64,000 nt of DNA from positions 140,397 through 204,396 of the forward strand of contig NZ_JANHDM010000005.1 of NCBI RefSeq assembly GCF_024494685.1. Direction: 5' to 3'. This stretch comes from Halorubrum rubrum (GTDB taxonomy: Archaea > Halobacteriota > Halobacteria > Halobacteriales > Haloferacaceae). The notes beneath the pieces are model-generated. The model was not told the origin of the DNA, did no database searches, and worked only from the letters and a program-made list of their open reading frames with translations. Position numbers and translations under genes: made by a program. Below, in pieces: positions 35,754 to 43,319 of this stretch. The first letter of the stretch is position 1. The number at the start of each line of letters is the position of its first letter.

Positions 35754-35798
35754 CTCACGGACCCGCGGGGCGTGTCGAACGCGCCGGGTGCGTCCGGA

Positions 35799-36641
35799 TC
35801 ATTCTCGCGTCTCACCCTCCGAGTCGGGGCCGGCGGTGGGATTCTCGCCAGTCCGGGCCGTGAGTTGCTCGAGCGTCTCGTCGAGCGACGGAAGCGCCAC
35901 CCCTTCGACGAGCAGTGGCTCGACGATCCGCCGAAGCGTCGCCTCCGCGACCGTCCGCGTGTACGCGATGTCGGCTTCGGGGGCGTCGACGTCGCCGAGT
36001 TCGCCGTCGGTGGTCCTCCAGTCGCCGGGCGTGCCGTAGGCGACCTCGTCGCCGTTCCCAGTGGCCTCGGACGCGATCTCGTCATCGCCGGTGACCCCGG
36101 ACGCGGTCTCGCCGCCGAGACCGGTCCCGAGCGTGATCTGTCTGGTCCGCGCGCCGTCCAGCGTCGCCACGAGGAGCGCGGCCGTCTCGTCGACGTCGAC
36201 CTCGCGAAAGACGCCGTCGTCGATCCCGTCCGAGAGGACGTCCGCGGCGGTCTCGCGCAGGAGCCGGTCGCTCCGGAGCAGCTGCTCGCGGATCCGGTCG
36301 TTGAACGGTCCCTGCGAGCGCATCTCGAGGAGCCCGATGTGGAACGACTCGCGCTCGGTCTCGGCCGGCTCGAAGACGAACCAGCCGACGAACGCGACGA
36401 GCCGCTCCACCGGCGGCGCGTCCGCGCTGCGGGACATCCGACGCTCGAAGTCGGAGATGACCCGCGAGAGGAACGCCACGAGGAGGTCCTCCTTCGTGTC
36501 GTAGTGGTAGTGGAGAAGCGACTTGCTCTTCGAGCACTCGTCGGCGATGTCCTGCATCGTCAGCCCCGCGTAGCCGTGTTTACACAGCGCCCGGTAGACG
36601 CCGTTCATGATCTCGTCGGCCGCGCCCGGCTGCTCGCTCAT
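35799..36641 (-). CDS. TetR-family regulator with extended C-terminal domain
   Basis: The N-terminal TetR helix-turn-helix is in residues about 8-60: VYRALCKHGYAGLTMQDIAD, then SKSKSLLHYHYDTKEDLLVAFL. The ligand domain follows. At about 200-245 there is an unusual acidic, Gly-rich insertion (ETASGVTGDDEIASEATGNG) before the last helices, which brings the length to 280 residues against about 200 for the family. The gene precedes the MFS gene. A perfect 18-bp palindrome abuts its start codon, so it probably represses its own operon. Confidence 0.88.
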   Translation of the reverse strand: MSEQPGAADEIMNGVYRALCKHGYAGLTMQDIADECSKSKSLLHYHYDTKEDLLVAFLSRVISDFERRMSRSADAPPVERLVAFVGWFVFEPAETERESFHIGLLEMRSQGPFNDRIREQLLRSDRLLRETAADVLSDGIDDGVFREVDVDETAALLVATLDGARTRQITLGTGLGGETASGVTGDDEIASEATGNGDEVAYGTPGDWRTTDGELGDVDAPEADIAYTRTVAEATLRRIVEPLLVEGVALPSLDETLEQLTARTGENPTAGPDSEGETRE

Positions 36642-36659
36642 TGACTGACCGGTCAGTCA
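36642..36659. promoter_or_regulatory. Palindromic operator of the TetR-MFS operon
   Basis: TGACTGACCGGTCAGTCA is a perfect 18-bp palindrome placed directly before the tetR-like ATG (36641). Its size and TGAC...GTCA ends match TetR-type operators. At this place a bound dimer would cover the start of a leaderless transcript. Confidence 0.8.
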
Positions 36660-36818
36660 GCAAGGCCCAAAGCCCTGTCGGTGAGCGTCGCGTCTCGCCG
36701 GAACCCGTCGGTAGCGGACGGTCTTGCTGGATTCCACGGCCGGCGAACGCCGGCACGGCGCGGTCGCTAACGGGTGTAGGACGGTCGAAAAGCCGATACA
36801 ACAGAACGTCCTGACGCC

Positions 36819-37013
36819 TTACAGACGGGTGACGTTCGTCGCGCGCGGACCCTTGTCCGCCTCCTCGATGTCGAACTCGACTTCCTGACCCTCCTCCAGG
36901 TCCGGGCCGCCGACGTCCTCCATGTGGAAGAACACGTCCTCGTCCGCGTCGTCAGTCTCGATGAATCCGTAGCCGCCAGTGTCGTTGAAGAAATCAACTT
37001 CGCCTTTCGCCAT
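36819..37013 (-). CDS. cspA: Cold-shock domain protein
   Basis: This 64-residue single cold-shock domain has both RNA-binding motifs, GGYGFIETDD (RNP1) and DVFFHMED (RNP2), and ends GPRATNVTRL. It binds single-stranded nucleic acid and acts as an RNA chaperone. The frame runs further upstream, but the ATG at 37013 is the domain start, and gccttttatgtgc at 37035-37046 gives the TATA element 27 nt before it. Confidence 0.96.
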   Translation of the reverse strand: MAKGEVDFFNDTGGYGFIETDDADEDVFFHMEDVGGPDLEEGQEVEFDIEEADKGPRATNVTRL

Positions 37014-37271
37014 TGCGTCCGTACAGGCGAGAGGGGCACATAAAAGGCTTCCGCGACCGATCCGTGCGCGGTAACGACTGGCATCGGGGCTCGCCACGCG
37101 GGCGACACGCGAGGCCACCGTGTGCGGCGCGCGGAACGGGAACGCCGGTCGGTCGTGCGATCGACGCCCGCCGATCGTCGCGAGATCCGTCGCGGGATCG
37201 ACGGCGGCGATCACCCCGGTGACCGGCCGTGGTAGTAACTACTATACGACCCCGGTACCGAGTCCCCACGT
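37014..37271. other. Divergent promoter region of cspA and sdhCDBA
   Basis: It holds the cspA TATA element near its left end. Near the right end, gtagtaactac (37232-37242) and actatacg (37240-37247) supply a TATA-like box 27 nt before sdhC. The middle has no gene that I can support. Confidence 0.6.
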
Positions 37272-37697
37272 ATGAGTCAGTCGTACAATCGAGGCCTCAT
37301 CGAGGACTTCAGCCGGTGGCGGGAGTTCGAGGCCGGCATGTGGGCGTGGATATTTCATAAGTTTACGGGGTGGGTGCTCATCGGGTACCTCTTCACCCAC
37401 ATCGCCGTCCTGAGCACGGCGATCCCCGCGTCGGGCGCGGAGACGGCCGTGCTCCAGGCGGGCAACGACGTGTACACGCAGACCATCGTCTCGCTCGAGG
37501 GCCTGCTGCTGGTTCGGGTCCTCGAGGTCGGGCTGCTCGCCGTCGCCGTGTTCCACATGCTCAACGGCGCGCGCCTGCTGCTCGTCGACCTCGGCGTCGG
37601 ACTGGAGTCACAGGACAAGAGCTTCTACGCGTCGCTGGTGCTGACGGGGGCCATCACGGTCGCGTCGGTGCCGACGTTCATCGCGGGGGCCTTCTGA
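37272..37697 (+). CDS. sdhC: Succinate dehydrogenase cytochrome b subunit
   Basis: The 141-residue membrane subunit has three helices. [20 protein letters not shown] carries the SdhC haem-region residues, and [17 protein letters not shown] is the conserved late helix with His. It anchors Sdh and, with SdhD, holds the haem and quinone site. It begins a four-gene operon; sdhD starts 1 nt after its stop. Confidence 0.94.
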   Translation: MSQSYNRGLIEDFSRWREFEAGMWAWIFHKFTGWVLIGYLFTHIAVLSTAIPASGAETAVLQAGNDVYTQTIVSLEGLLLVRVLEVGLLAVAVFHMLNGARLLLVDLGVGLESQDKSFYASLVLTGAITVASVPTFIAGAF

Positions 37698-37698
37698 G

Positions 37699-38070
37699 AT
37701 GGCACAGCGCTACTCCTCGTTCGACAAGGGCGGGCGGATGTGGCTGCTCCAGCGGGTCACGGCCGCGTTCCTGCTCGTCGTGTTGGCGTTCCACTTCTTC
37801 CTCCTCCACTTCGTCCACCACGCGGACGAGGTGTCCTTCCTGATGAGCGCCGGCCGGATGGAGACCATGAGCTACTACTCGCTCATGGTGTTGTTCCTCC
37901 TGACGGCGACGTTCCACGGCGTCAACGGCGTCTACAACGCCCTCGTCAACCAGGGACTCACGGGAACGAAACGCACCGTGATCAAGTGGACGCTCGTCGC
38001 GGCGAGCGTCGTGTTGATCCTCCAGGGGATCCGGACCGCGAACGCGTGGGCGGGGATCCCGCTTTACTGA
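37699..38070 (+). CDS. sdhD: Succinate dehydrogenase membrane anchor subunit
   Basis: The 123-residue protein has three helices and RVTAAFLLVVLAFHFFLLHF, then TATFHGVNGVYNALVNQG. That repeats the SdhC pattern and suggests the two membrane subunits are paralogous partners. The second membrane anchor completes the quinone pocket. The sdhB start follows after 7 nt. Confidence 0.93.
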   Translation: MAQRYSSFDKGGRMWLLQRVTAAFLLVVLAFHFFLLHFVHHADEVSFLMSAGRMETMSYYSLMVLFLLTATFHGVNGVYNALVNQGLTGTKRTVIKWTLVAASVVLILQGIRTANAWAGIPLY

Positions 38071-38077
38071 TCGAACC

Positions 38078-38974
38078 ATGAGCACGCAGATACCCAAACA
38101 GACCGAGAACGCGGAGGAGACGGCGTCCGAAACCGAGACGGAAGCCCCTTCGAAGGGGGACGAGCGCCGCGCGGAGAAGCGCCGACGGGCCGACGAGCGG
38201 CGTCGCCAGCGCGAGGCCGAGGAGGCCGAGAGGGCGGCGGCCGACGAGAACACCGTCGAGCTGCGCGTGTTCCGGTACGACCCCGACGTCGAGGGGAAAC
38301 AGGAGCCGCGCTTCGACACCTTCCACGTCCCGTTCACGAAGGGGATGACCGTCCTCGACGCGCTGATGTACGCGCGCGACACGTACGACTCCTCGCTCAC
38401 CTTCCGCCACTCCTGCCGGCAGGCGGTGTGCGGCTCGGACGCGATGTTCGTCAACGGCGGACAGAAGCTCGCCTGTAAGACACAGATCGACGAGCTCGAG
38501 GAGCCGATCCGGGTGGAACCGCTGCCGCACGCCGAGGTGACGAAGGACCTCGTCGTCGACATGGAGCACTTCTACGACCAGATGGAGGCGGTCGAGCCGT
38601 ACTTCCAGACGAACGAGTACCCGGACGGCGAACTGGAGGAGCAGCGCCAGACCAGGGAGAACCGCGAGAAGGTCAAGATGTCCACGCGGTGTATCTGGTG
38701 TGCCGCGTGTATGTCCTCGTGTAACATCGCCGCCGGCGACAACGAGTACCTCGGCCCGGCCGCGATCAACAAGGCGTACCGGTTCGCGATGGACGAGCGG
38801 GAGGGCGAGGACCTCAAACAGAAGCGCCTTGAGATAATCGAGCAGGAACACGGTGTCTGGCGGTGTCAGACCCAGTTCTCCTGTACTGAGGTGTGCCCGA
38901 AGGACATCCCCCTGACCGAGCACATCCAGGAGCTGAAACGCGAGGCGGTCAAGAACAACCTGAAGTTCTGGTAG
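38078..38974 (+). CDS. sdhB: Succinate dehydrogenase iron-sulfur subunit
   Basis: The 298-residue protein has all three cluster sites. SCRQAVCGSDAMFVNGG with the later C of KLAC holds [2Fe-2S]. CIWCAACMSSC and CQTQFSC with TEVCP hold [4Fe-4S] and [3Fe-4S]. It passes electrons from FAD in SdhA to quinone. Before the ferredoxin fold lies an unusual 60-residue extension, first acidic, then an Arg/Glu-rich helix (RRADERRRQREAEEAER), which is odd in a halophile and may be a coiled coil. Confidence 0.97.
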   Translation: MSTQIPKQTENAEETASETETEAPSKGDERRAEKRRRADERRRQREAEEAERAAADENTVELRVFRYDPDVEGKQEPRFDTFHVPFTKGMTVLDALMYARDTYDSSLTFRHSCRQAVCGSDAMFVNGGQKLACKTQIDELEEPIRVEPLPHAEVTKDLVVDMEHFYDQMEAVEPYFQTNEYPDGELEEQRQTRENREKVKMSTRCIWCAACMSSCNIAAGDNEYLGPAAINKAYRFAMDEREGEDLKQKRLEIIEQEHGVWRCQTQFSCTEVCPKDIPLTEHIQELKREAVKNNLKFW

Positions 38975-39030
38975 GGATCGGGAACACCGTCAAGAGACTT
39001 CACCACTAACAACACACCATATCACAAATC

Positions 39031-40860
39031 ATGTACGAACACGACGTCGTCGTCGTCGGCGCGGGCGGGGCGGGCCTCCGCGCGGCGATAGCGGCACAGG
39101 AGGAGGGAGCCGACGTGGCGATCGTCTCGAAGCTACACCCGGTGCGATCGCACACGGGCGCGGCCGAGGGCGGAATAAACGCGGCGCTCCGGGACGCGGA
39201 CTCCTGGGAGGACCACGCGTACGACACGATGAAGGGATCGGACTACCTCGGGGACGCCCCCGCGGTGGAGGCGCTCTGTAAGGAGAGCCCCGAGGAGGTC
39301 ATCCAACTCGAACACTGGGGGATGCCGTTCTCGCGGGAGGAGGACGGGCGCGTCTCCCAACGCCCCTTCGGCGGGCTCTCGTTCCCACGGACGACGTACG
39401 CGGGCGCGGAGACGGGCCACCAGATGCTCCACACGATGTACGAGCAGGTGGTCAAACGCGGGATCACGGTGTACGACGAGTGGCACGTGATGGACCTCGT
39501 CGTCACCAACGAGGAGGATCCCGCCGACCGGAGCTGTCACGGCGTCGTCGCCTACGACATCCAGCGCGGCGAGGTCGACGGGTTCCGAGCGAACGGCGGC
39601 GTCATCCTAGCCACCGGCGGGATGGGCCAGGTGTTCGATCACACCACGAACGCGGTCGCGAACACCGGCGACGGCGTCGCGATGGCCTACCGCGCGGGCG
39701 TCCCGATGGAGGACATGGAGTTCATCCAGTTCCACCCGACGACGCTCCCGTCGACGGGCGTTCTCATCTCGGAGGGCGTCCGCGGCGAGGGGGGGATCCT
39801 CTACAACGAGAAGGGCGAGCGGTTCATGTTCGAACACGGCTACGCGAACAACGACGGGGAACTCGCCTCCCGCGACGTGGTCTCGCGCGCGGAACTGACC
39901 GAGGTCAACGAGGGCCGCGGCATCGAGGACGAGTACGTCCACCTCGACATGCGGCACCTCGGCGAGGAGCGCATCCTCGATCGACTGGAGAACATCCTCC
40001 ACCTCGCGGAGGACTTCGAGGGTGCCGACGGACTGACGGAGCCGATGCCCGTCAAGCCCGGCCAGCACTACGCGATGGGCGGCATCGAGACGAACGAGCA
40101 CGGCGAGACCGTCATCGAGGGGCTGTACGCCGCCGGCGAGTGCGCGTGTGCGTCCGTCCACGGCGCGAACCGCCTCGGCGGGAACGCCCTGCCGGAACTC
40201 ATCGTCTTCGGCAAGCGCGCCGGCCACCACGCGGCGGGCAAGGAGATGGGCGAGGCGGAGATCCCGACCGGCCGGACCGGCGACTGGGAGCCCGCGGAGT
40301 ACGAGTTCGAGGTCGACGTGGGGGCGGTCGGCGACCGCGGCCCGGCGGCGGCCGACGGCGGCGCGGTGGCGGCGGACGCCGAGGGACTGCTCGAGGCGGA
40401 GATCGAGCGCGCCCGCGAGCGCGTCGAGGACCTGCTCGCGCGCAAGGGCCGCAACCACGCGGAGATCCGTTCGGCGGTCCAGGAGACGATGACGGCCAAC
40501 GTCAACGTCTTCCGTGAGGAAGAGGGCCTCAAGGAGTCGCTCGCGGACCTCCGCGAGGCGCGCGAGGCGTACGCGGAGGTCGCCGTGTCGGACCCGTCGC
40601 GGACGTTCAACACCGACCTCATCCACACGATGGAGACGCGGAACATCCTCGACATCGCGGAGGCGCTGGCGATGGGCGCGCTCGCGCGTCGGGAGTTCCG
40701 CGGCGCGCACTGGCGCAAGGAGCGCCAGGAGCGCGACGACGAGAACTGGCTGAAACACACGCTCGTCTCCTGGAACGACGGCGAGCCCGAACTCTGGTAC
40801 AAGCCCGCGATCCTCGAGGGCGAGGCCAAGACGTACGAGCCGAAGGTCCGATCGTACTGA
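39031..40860 (+). CDS. sdhA: Succinate dehydrogenase flavoprotein subunit
   Basis: The 609-residue protein starts with the FAD fold YEHDVVVVGAGGAGLRAAIA. It has PVRSHTGAAEGGINAALRD, whose His is the covalent FAD attachment, and LATGGMGQVFDHTTNA, EFIQFHPTTLPSTGVL, GQHYAMGGIETN and SVHGANRLGGNALPELIVFG. The C-terminal domain follows an Ala/Gly-rich insertion (about 430-455). It oxidises succinate to fumarate in the TCA cycle. It is the last gene of sdhCDBA, 56 bp after sdhB. Confidence 0.98.
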   Translation: MYEHDVVVVGAGGAGLRAAIAAQEEGADVAIVSKLHPVRSHTGAAEGGINAALRDADSWEDHAYDTMKGSDYLGDAPAVEALCKESPEEVIQLEHWGMPFSREEDGRVSQRPFGGLSFPRTTYAGAETGHQMLHTMYEQVVKRGITVYDEWHVMDLVVTNEEDPADRSCHGVVAYDIQRGEVDGFRANGGVILATGGMGQVFDHTTNAVANTGDGVAMAYRAGVPMEDMEFIQFHPTTLPSTGVLISEGVRGEGGILYNEKGERFMFEHGYANNDGELASRDVVSRAELTEVNEGRGIEDEYVHLDMRHLGEERILDRLENILHLAEDFEGADGLTEPMPVKPGQHYAMGGIETNEHGETVIEGLYAAGECACASVHGANRLGGNALPELIVFGKRAGHHAAGKEMGEAEIPTGRTGDWEPAEYEFEVDVGAVGDRGPAAADGGAVAADAEGLLEAEIERARERVEDLLARKGRNHAEIRSAVQETMTANVNVFREEEGLKESLADLREAREAYAEVAVSDPSRTFNTDLIHTMETRNILDIAEALAMGALARREFRGAHWRKERQERDDENWLKHTLVSWNDGEPELWYKPAILEGEAKTYEPKVRSY

Positions 40861-41018
40861 CCCCTGCGTCGGGGGCCGCCCCGCGTCGCGAATCGTTCAC
40901 GGTTCTCTATGCGTCGACGGTCGAAAGTACCGGCCGGGTCCGACCGATCCAGCCGCGCTCCGGAGGCTCCGGTGTCGACGTGAAACGCATCGGTGAGGGC
41001 CGTATCGGCGGTCGTCTA

Positions 41019-41040
41019 CAGTTCGACGATCGTTGAACTG
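41019..41040. promoter_or_regulatory. Near-perfect 22-bp palindrome upstream of the small HTH gene
   Basis: CAGTTCGACGATCGTTGAACTG is symmetric except for one base pair. It lies immediately before the gatttattatcg TATA element (41043-41054) and about 48 nt from the ATG. That is a place where a dimeric regulator could act, perhaps the product itself. Confidence 0.7.
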
Positions 41041-41077
41041 GGGATTTATTATCGTCGAATACGTGGCCCAGAGTAAG

Positions 41078-41305
41078 ATGTTAGAGACGGAGACGGCGTA
41101 CGCGGCGGCACCCGCGCTCCCGCCGGAGCTACAGTCGCCGCGCGCGAAGCTGGTGTACCTCTATCTGACGACCAACGGGCACGCGACGGTCGCGGAGATG
41201 GGCGACTCGCTCGGCATGAAGAAGATGTCGCTGTACAGCATCCTGAAGACGCTGCGCAAACAGGACATGGTCGCCCGCGACGGCGACGCCTACACGCCGG
41301 CCTGA
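41078..41305 (+). CDS. Small winged-helix DNA-binding protein
   Basis: The 75-residue protein is almost all winged helix: SPRAKLVYLYLTTNGHATVA, then EMGDSLGMKKMSLYSILKTL and a short wing QDMVARDGDAYTP. It resembles small haloarchaeal HTH proteins, with no ligand domain. The ATG at 41078 has a TATA-like box 27 nt upstream, so the transcript is leaderless. A palindrome next to this box suggests self-regulation. It follows sdhA by about 217 bp and need not be related. Confidence 0.8.
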   Translation: MLETETAYAAAPALPPELQSPRAKLVYLYLTTNGHATVAEMGDSLGMKKMSLYSILKTLRKQDMVARDGDAYTPA

Positions 41306-41382
41306 GTCGGCGCGGACCGCCGGCGGTCGCGATCCGCTCGCGACATCCCAGACTTTAGGTCGTCGAGCGCCCCAGCACGGCC

Positions 41383-42018
41383 GTGGACGCAACCCAGGAG
41401 GAGTTCGCGAACCCGTTCGGGATGGACCCCGACTGCGAGAACTGTCCCGAGCTGTGTGACCGCCGCGACCGGGTGGTCCACGGCTACGGCGACGTGGGCG
41501 CGGAGTTCCTCGTCGTCGGCGAACGGCCCACGGCGGCCGCAGAGCGGAACGGGATCCCCTTGACCGGCGAGGGCGGCGGCGAGCGCGTCCAGTCGATCTT
41601 CGCCGACCTCGGCTTCGTCAGATCGCCGGCGGACGCGGCCGAGCCGGACGTACAGAACGTCTTCTTCACGAACCTCACGCGCTGTCGGCATCCGGAGCGG
41701 GAGCCGACCGACGAGGAGGTGGCGACCTGCGAGCCCTTCCTCAACGCGGAGATACGGATGATCAACCCGCAGATCATCGTGGCCGTCGGCGACCGGGCGC
41801 TCCGCGAGCTGGCGGTCGCGTACACGACCCGGCGGCCCGACTCCTTCGACGTCGAGGCCGAGCACGCGACGACGATCCGCGGCCGCGGCTTCGAGATCGT
41901 CCCGATGCGCGAGCCGGACTCGATGTCCGACGAGGAGGCGGCCGCGTTCGTGGAACACATGCGCGAGAACGTGTTGAGCCGGGACTACCGCCAGACGAAG
42001 GGTCGGCGGAGCCGCTGA
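41383..42018 (+). CDS. Divergent uracil-DNA-glycosylase-superfamily protein with Fe-S cysteines
   Basis: The 211-residue protein starts at a GTG with gactttagg about 27 nt upstream. The four Fe-S cysteines of the family 4 UDG pattern are present at Cys18, Cys21, Cys101 and Cys116 (CENC, then TRCRHPEREPTDEEVATC). The first catalytic motif, normally GExPG, is changed to GERPTAAAERNGIPLTG. The second motif, HPSxx, is not visible; the equivalent region reads VPMREPDSMSDEE. The fold is likely UDG-like, but glycosylase activity is doubtful. Confidence 0.75.
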   Translation: MDATQEEFANPFGMDPDCENCPELCDRRDRVVHGYGDVGAEFLVVGERPTAAAERNGIPLTGEGGGERVQSIFADLGFVRSPADAAEPDVQNVFFTNLTRCRHPEREPTDEEVATCEPFLNAEIRMINPQIIVAVGDRALRELAVAYTTRRPDSFDVEAEHATTIRGRGFEIVPMREPDSMSDEEAAAFVEHMRENVLSRDYRQTKGRRSR

Positions 42019-42022
42019 GCCG

Positions 42023-43189
42023 CTACTCTCCTTCCGAGTCGAACGCGTCGTCCGCTATCCGCCCGATCGAGTCGCCGTTCTCGCCGAACGCGCAGTCGAT
42101 GAGGATGTGTCCGCCGAGCGTCGCCGGCGAGATGACCTGGTCCGCGCCGGCCCGCCGGAGCTTGTCGATGTTCTCCCGCTGGGTCGCGGCCGCGACGATC
42201 CGGACGTCGGGGTTGAGCTGGCGGGCGGTGAGGATCGCGAGCGCGTCGCGGGCGTCGTCGTCGGTCGCGACCACGACGGCGCGGGCGTCCTCGACGTGGG
42301 CGCGGTGGAGCGGCTCCACGTCGCTCGGGTCCGCGGTGAGCACCGGTATCGAGCGCTCGTCGAGCCGCCGCGCGACCGTCTCGTCGGTCGTCACGACGGC
42401 GTGTTCGACGCCGCCCCGCTTCGCGAGTTCTTCGAGTATCGGTTCCGTCAGGTCCCCGGTTCCCAACACGAGGACGTGGCCGTCGAGGAGGTCGAACTGT
42501 TTCTCTGTCATCTTTCCGAGCGCCTTGGAGAGCTGCGCCTCGATGGCGGGCGTGAGGAGGACCCCGAGCGCGACCGCGAAGGCGGCGACGTTCATGACGA
42601 GCGCGGAGAGCACGAACAGCTTGGCGATCCCGGTGTCCGGCGTCACGTCGCCGTAGCCGACCGTCGAGGCGGTGACGACGGTGAAGTAGAACGCGTCGAC
42701 GATGGTGTCGACGCCGGCGAACTCGTCGCGGAGCGCGTAGGAGCCGACGGTCCCGTACGAGATGGCGGCCGCGAGTGCCGCCGCCGCGGCGAGCTGCGTC
42801 GGCGAGGGAGTGAACTCGCGGTCGAACCGTCCCCGGTTCATCACGAGCGCGGGGACGGAGACGAGCGAGAGCACGACGAGCGGCAGCGAGAAGACGGACA
42901 CCTGGAGCAGCCCCTGAACCGCGGTCAGCGGGAGCAGGACCGCGGTGGAGTGCCAGCCGACGCGGTATCCCCGCCTGAGCGCGAACCCGCTCCCGAGCAT
43001 CGCGAAGCCGGTGATCGTCCCGGTGAAGCCGACGGTCCGCCGGACGAGTTCGGGAATGTACGGCGATAGGGGGCCTTGAACGCTGAAGCCGCTGATGTGG
43101 AGCAGCCCGACGACGATGGATAACAGCGCCACGGCGAACGTCAGGACCACCGAGGCCCGCACCGAGGCCCACTCGCGAGTCCGCTCCAT
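42023..43189 (-). CDS. Potassium channel protein with cytosolic NAD-binding domain
   Basis: In this 388-residue protein, a 4-5 helix N-terminal region (about 1-140) is followed by the pore loop. FTVVTASTVGYGDVTPDTG holds the K+ selectivity filter TVGYGD near residue 178. A RCK/TrkA_N domain starts at HVLVLGTGDLTEPILEELAK and contains the Rossmann Gly motif, then DDDARDALAILTARQLNPDV. The protein is probably a ligand-gated K+ channel. It is divergent from two TrkA_C membrane proteins, across a 130-bp shared promoter region. The ATG at 43189 has gtttaagttc about 27 nt upstream. Confidence 0.9.
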   Translation of the reverse strand: MERTREWASVRASVVLTFAVALLSIVVGLLHISGFSVQGPLSPYIPELVRRTVGFTGTITGFAMLGSGFALRRGYRVGWHSTAVLLPLTAVQGLLQVSVFSLPLVVLSLVSVPALVMNRGRFDREFTPSPTQLAAAAALAAAISYGTVGSYALRDEFAGVDTIVDAFYFTVVTASTVGYGDVTPDTGIAKLFVLSALVMNVAAFAVALGVLLTPAIEAQLSKALGKMTEKQFDLLDGHVLVLGTGDLTEPILEELAKRGGVEHAVVTTDETVARRLDERSIPVLTADPSDVEPLHRAHVEDARAVVVATDDDARDALAILTARQLNPDVRIVAAATQRENIDKLRRAGADQVISPATLGGHILIDCAFGENGDSIGRIADDAFDSEGE

Positions 43190-43319
43190 AGGCACCCGGT
43201 GGCCGACACCGAACTTAAACCCCCCGTGGACGGCGGGAGGGACCGGCATCGATCGAAGCGGCCGGCGGCGGCCGTGCCGCCGGCGGTACTGGTTTAACCG
43301 CTCCGGGAATTGTCCGGGT
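43190..43319. promoter_or_regulatory. Shared divergent promoter region
   Basis: The 130 bp carry gaacttaaac (43211-43220), the minus-strand TATA element of the channel gene, and ggtttaaccg (43291-43300), the plus-strand one of the TrkA_C gene. Both lie about 27 nt from their ATGs. Confidence 0.7.

Noticed and set aside
33783..36644. A 953-codon open frame on the plus strand
   Set aside because: It covers L11, MFS and TetR on the opposite strand and has no recognisable domain; it is a GC-driven shadow.
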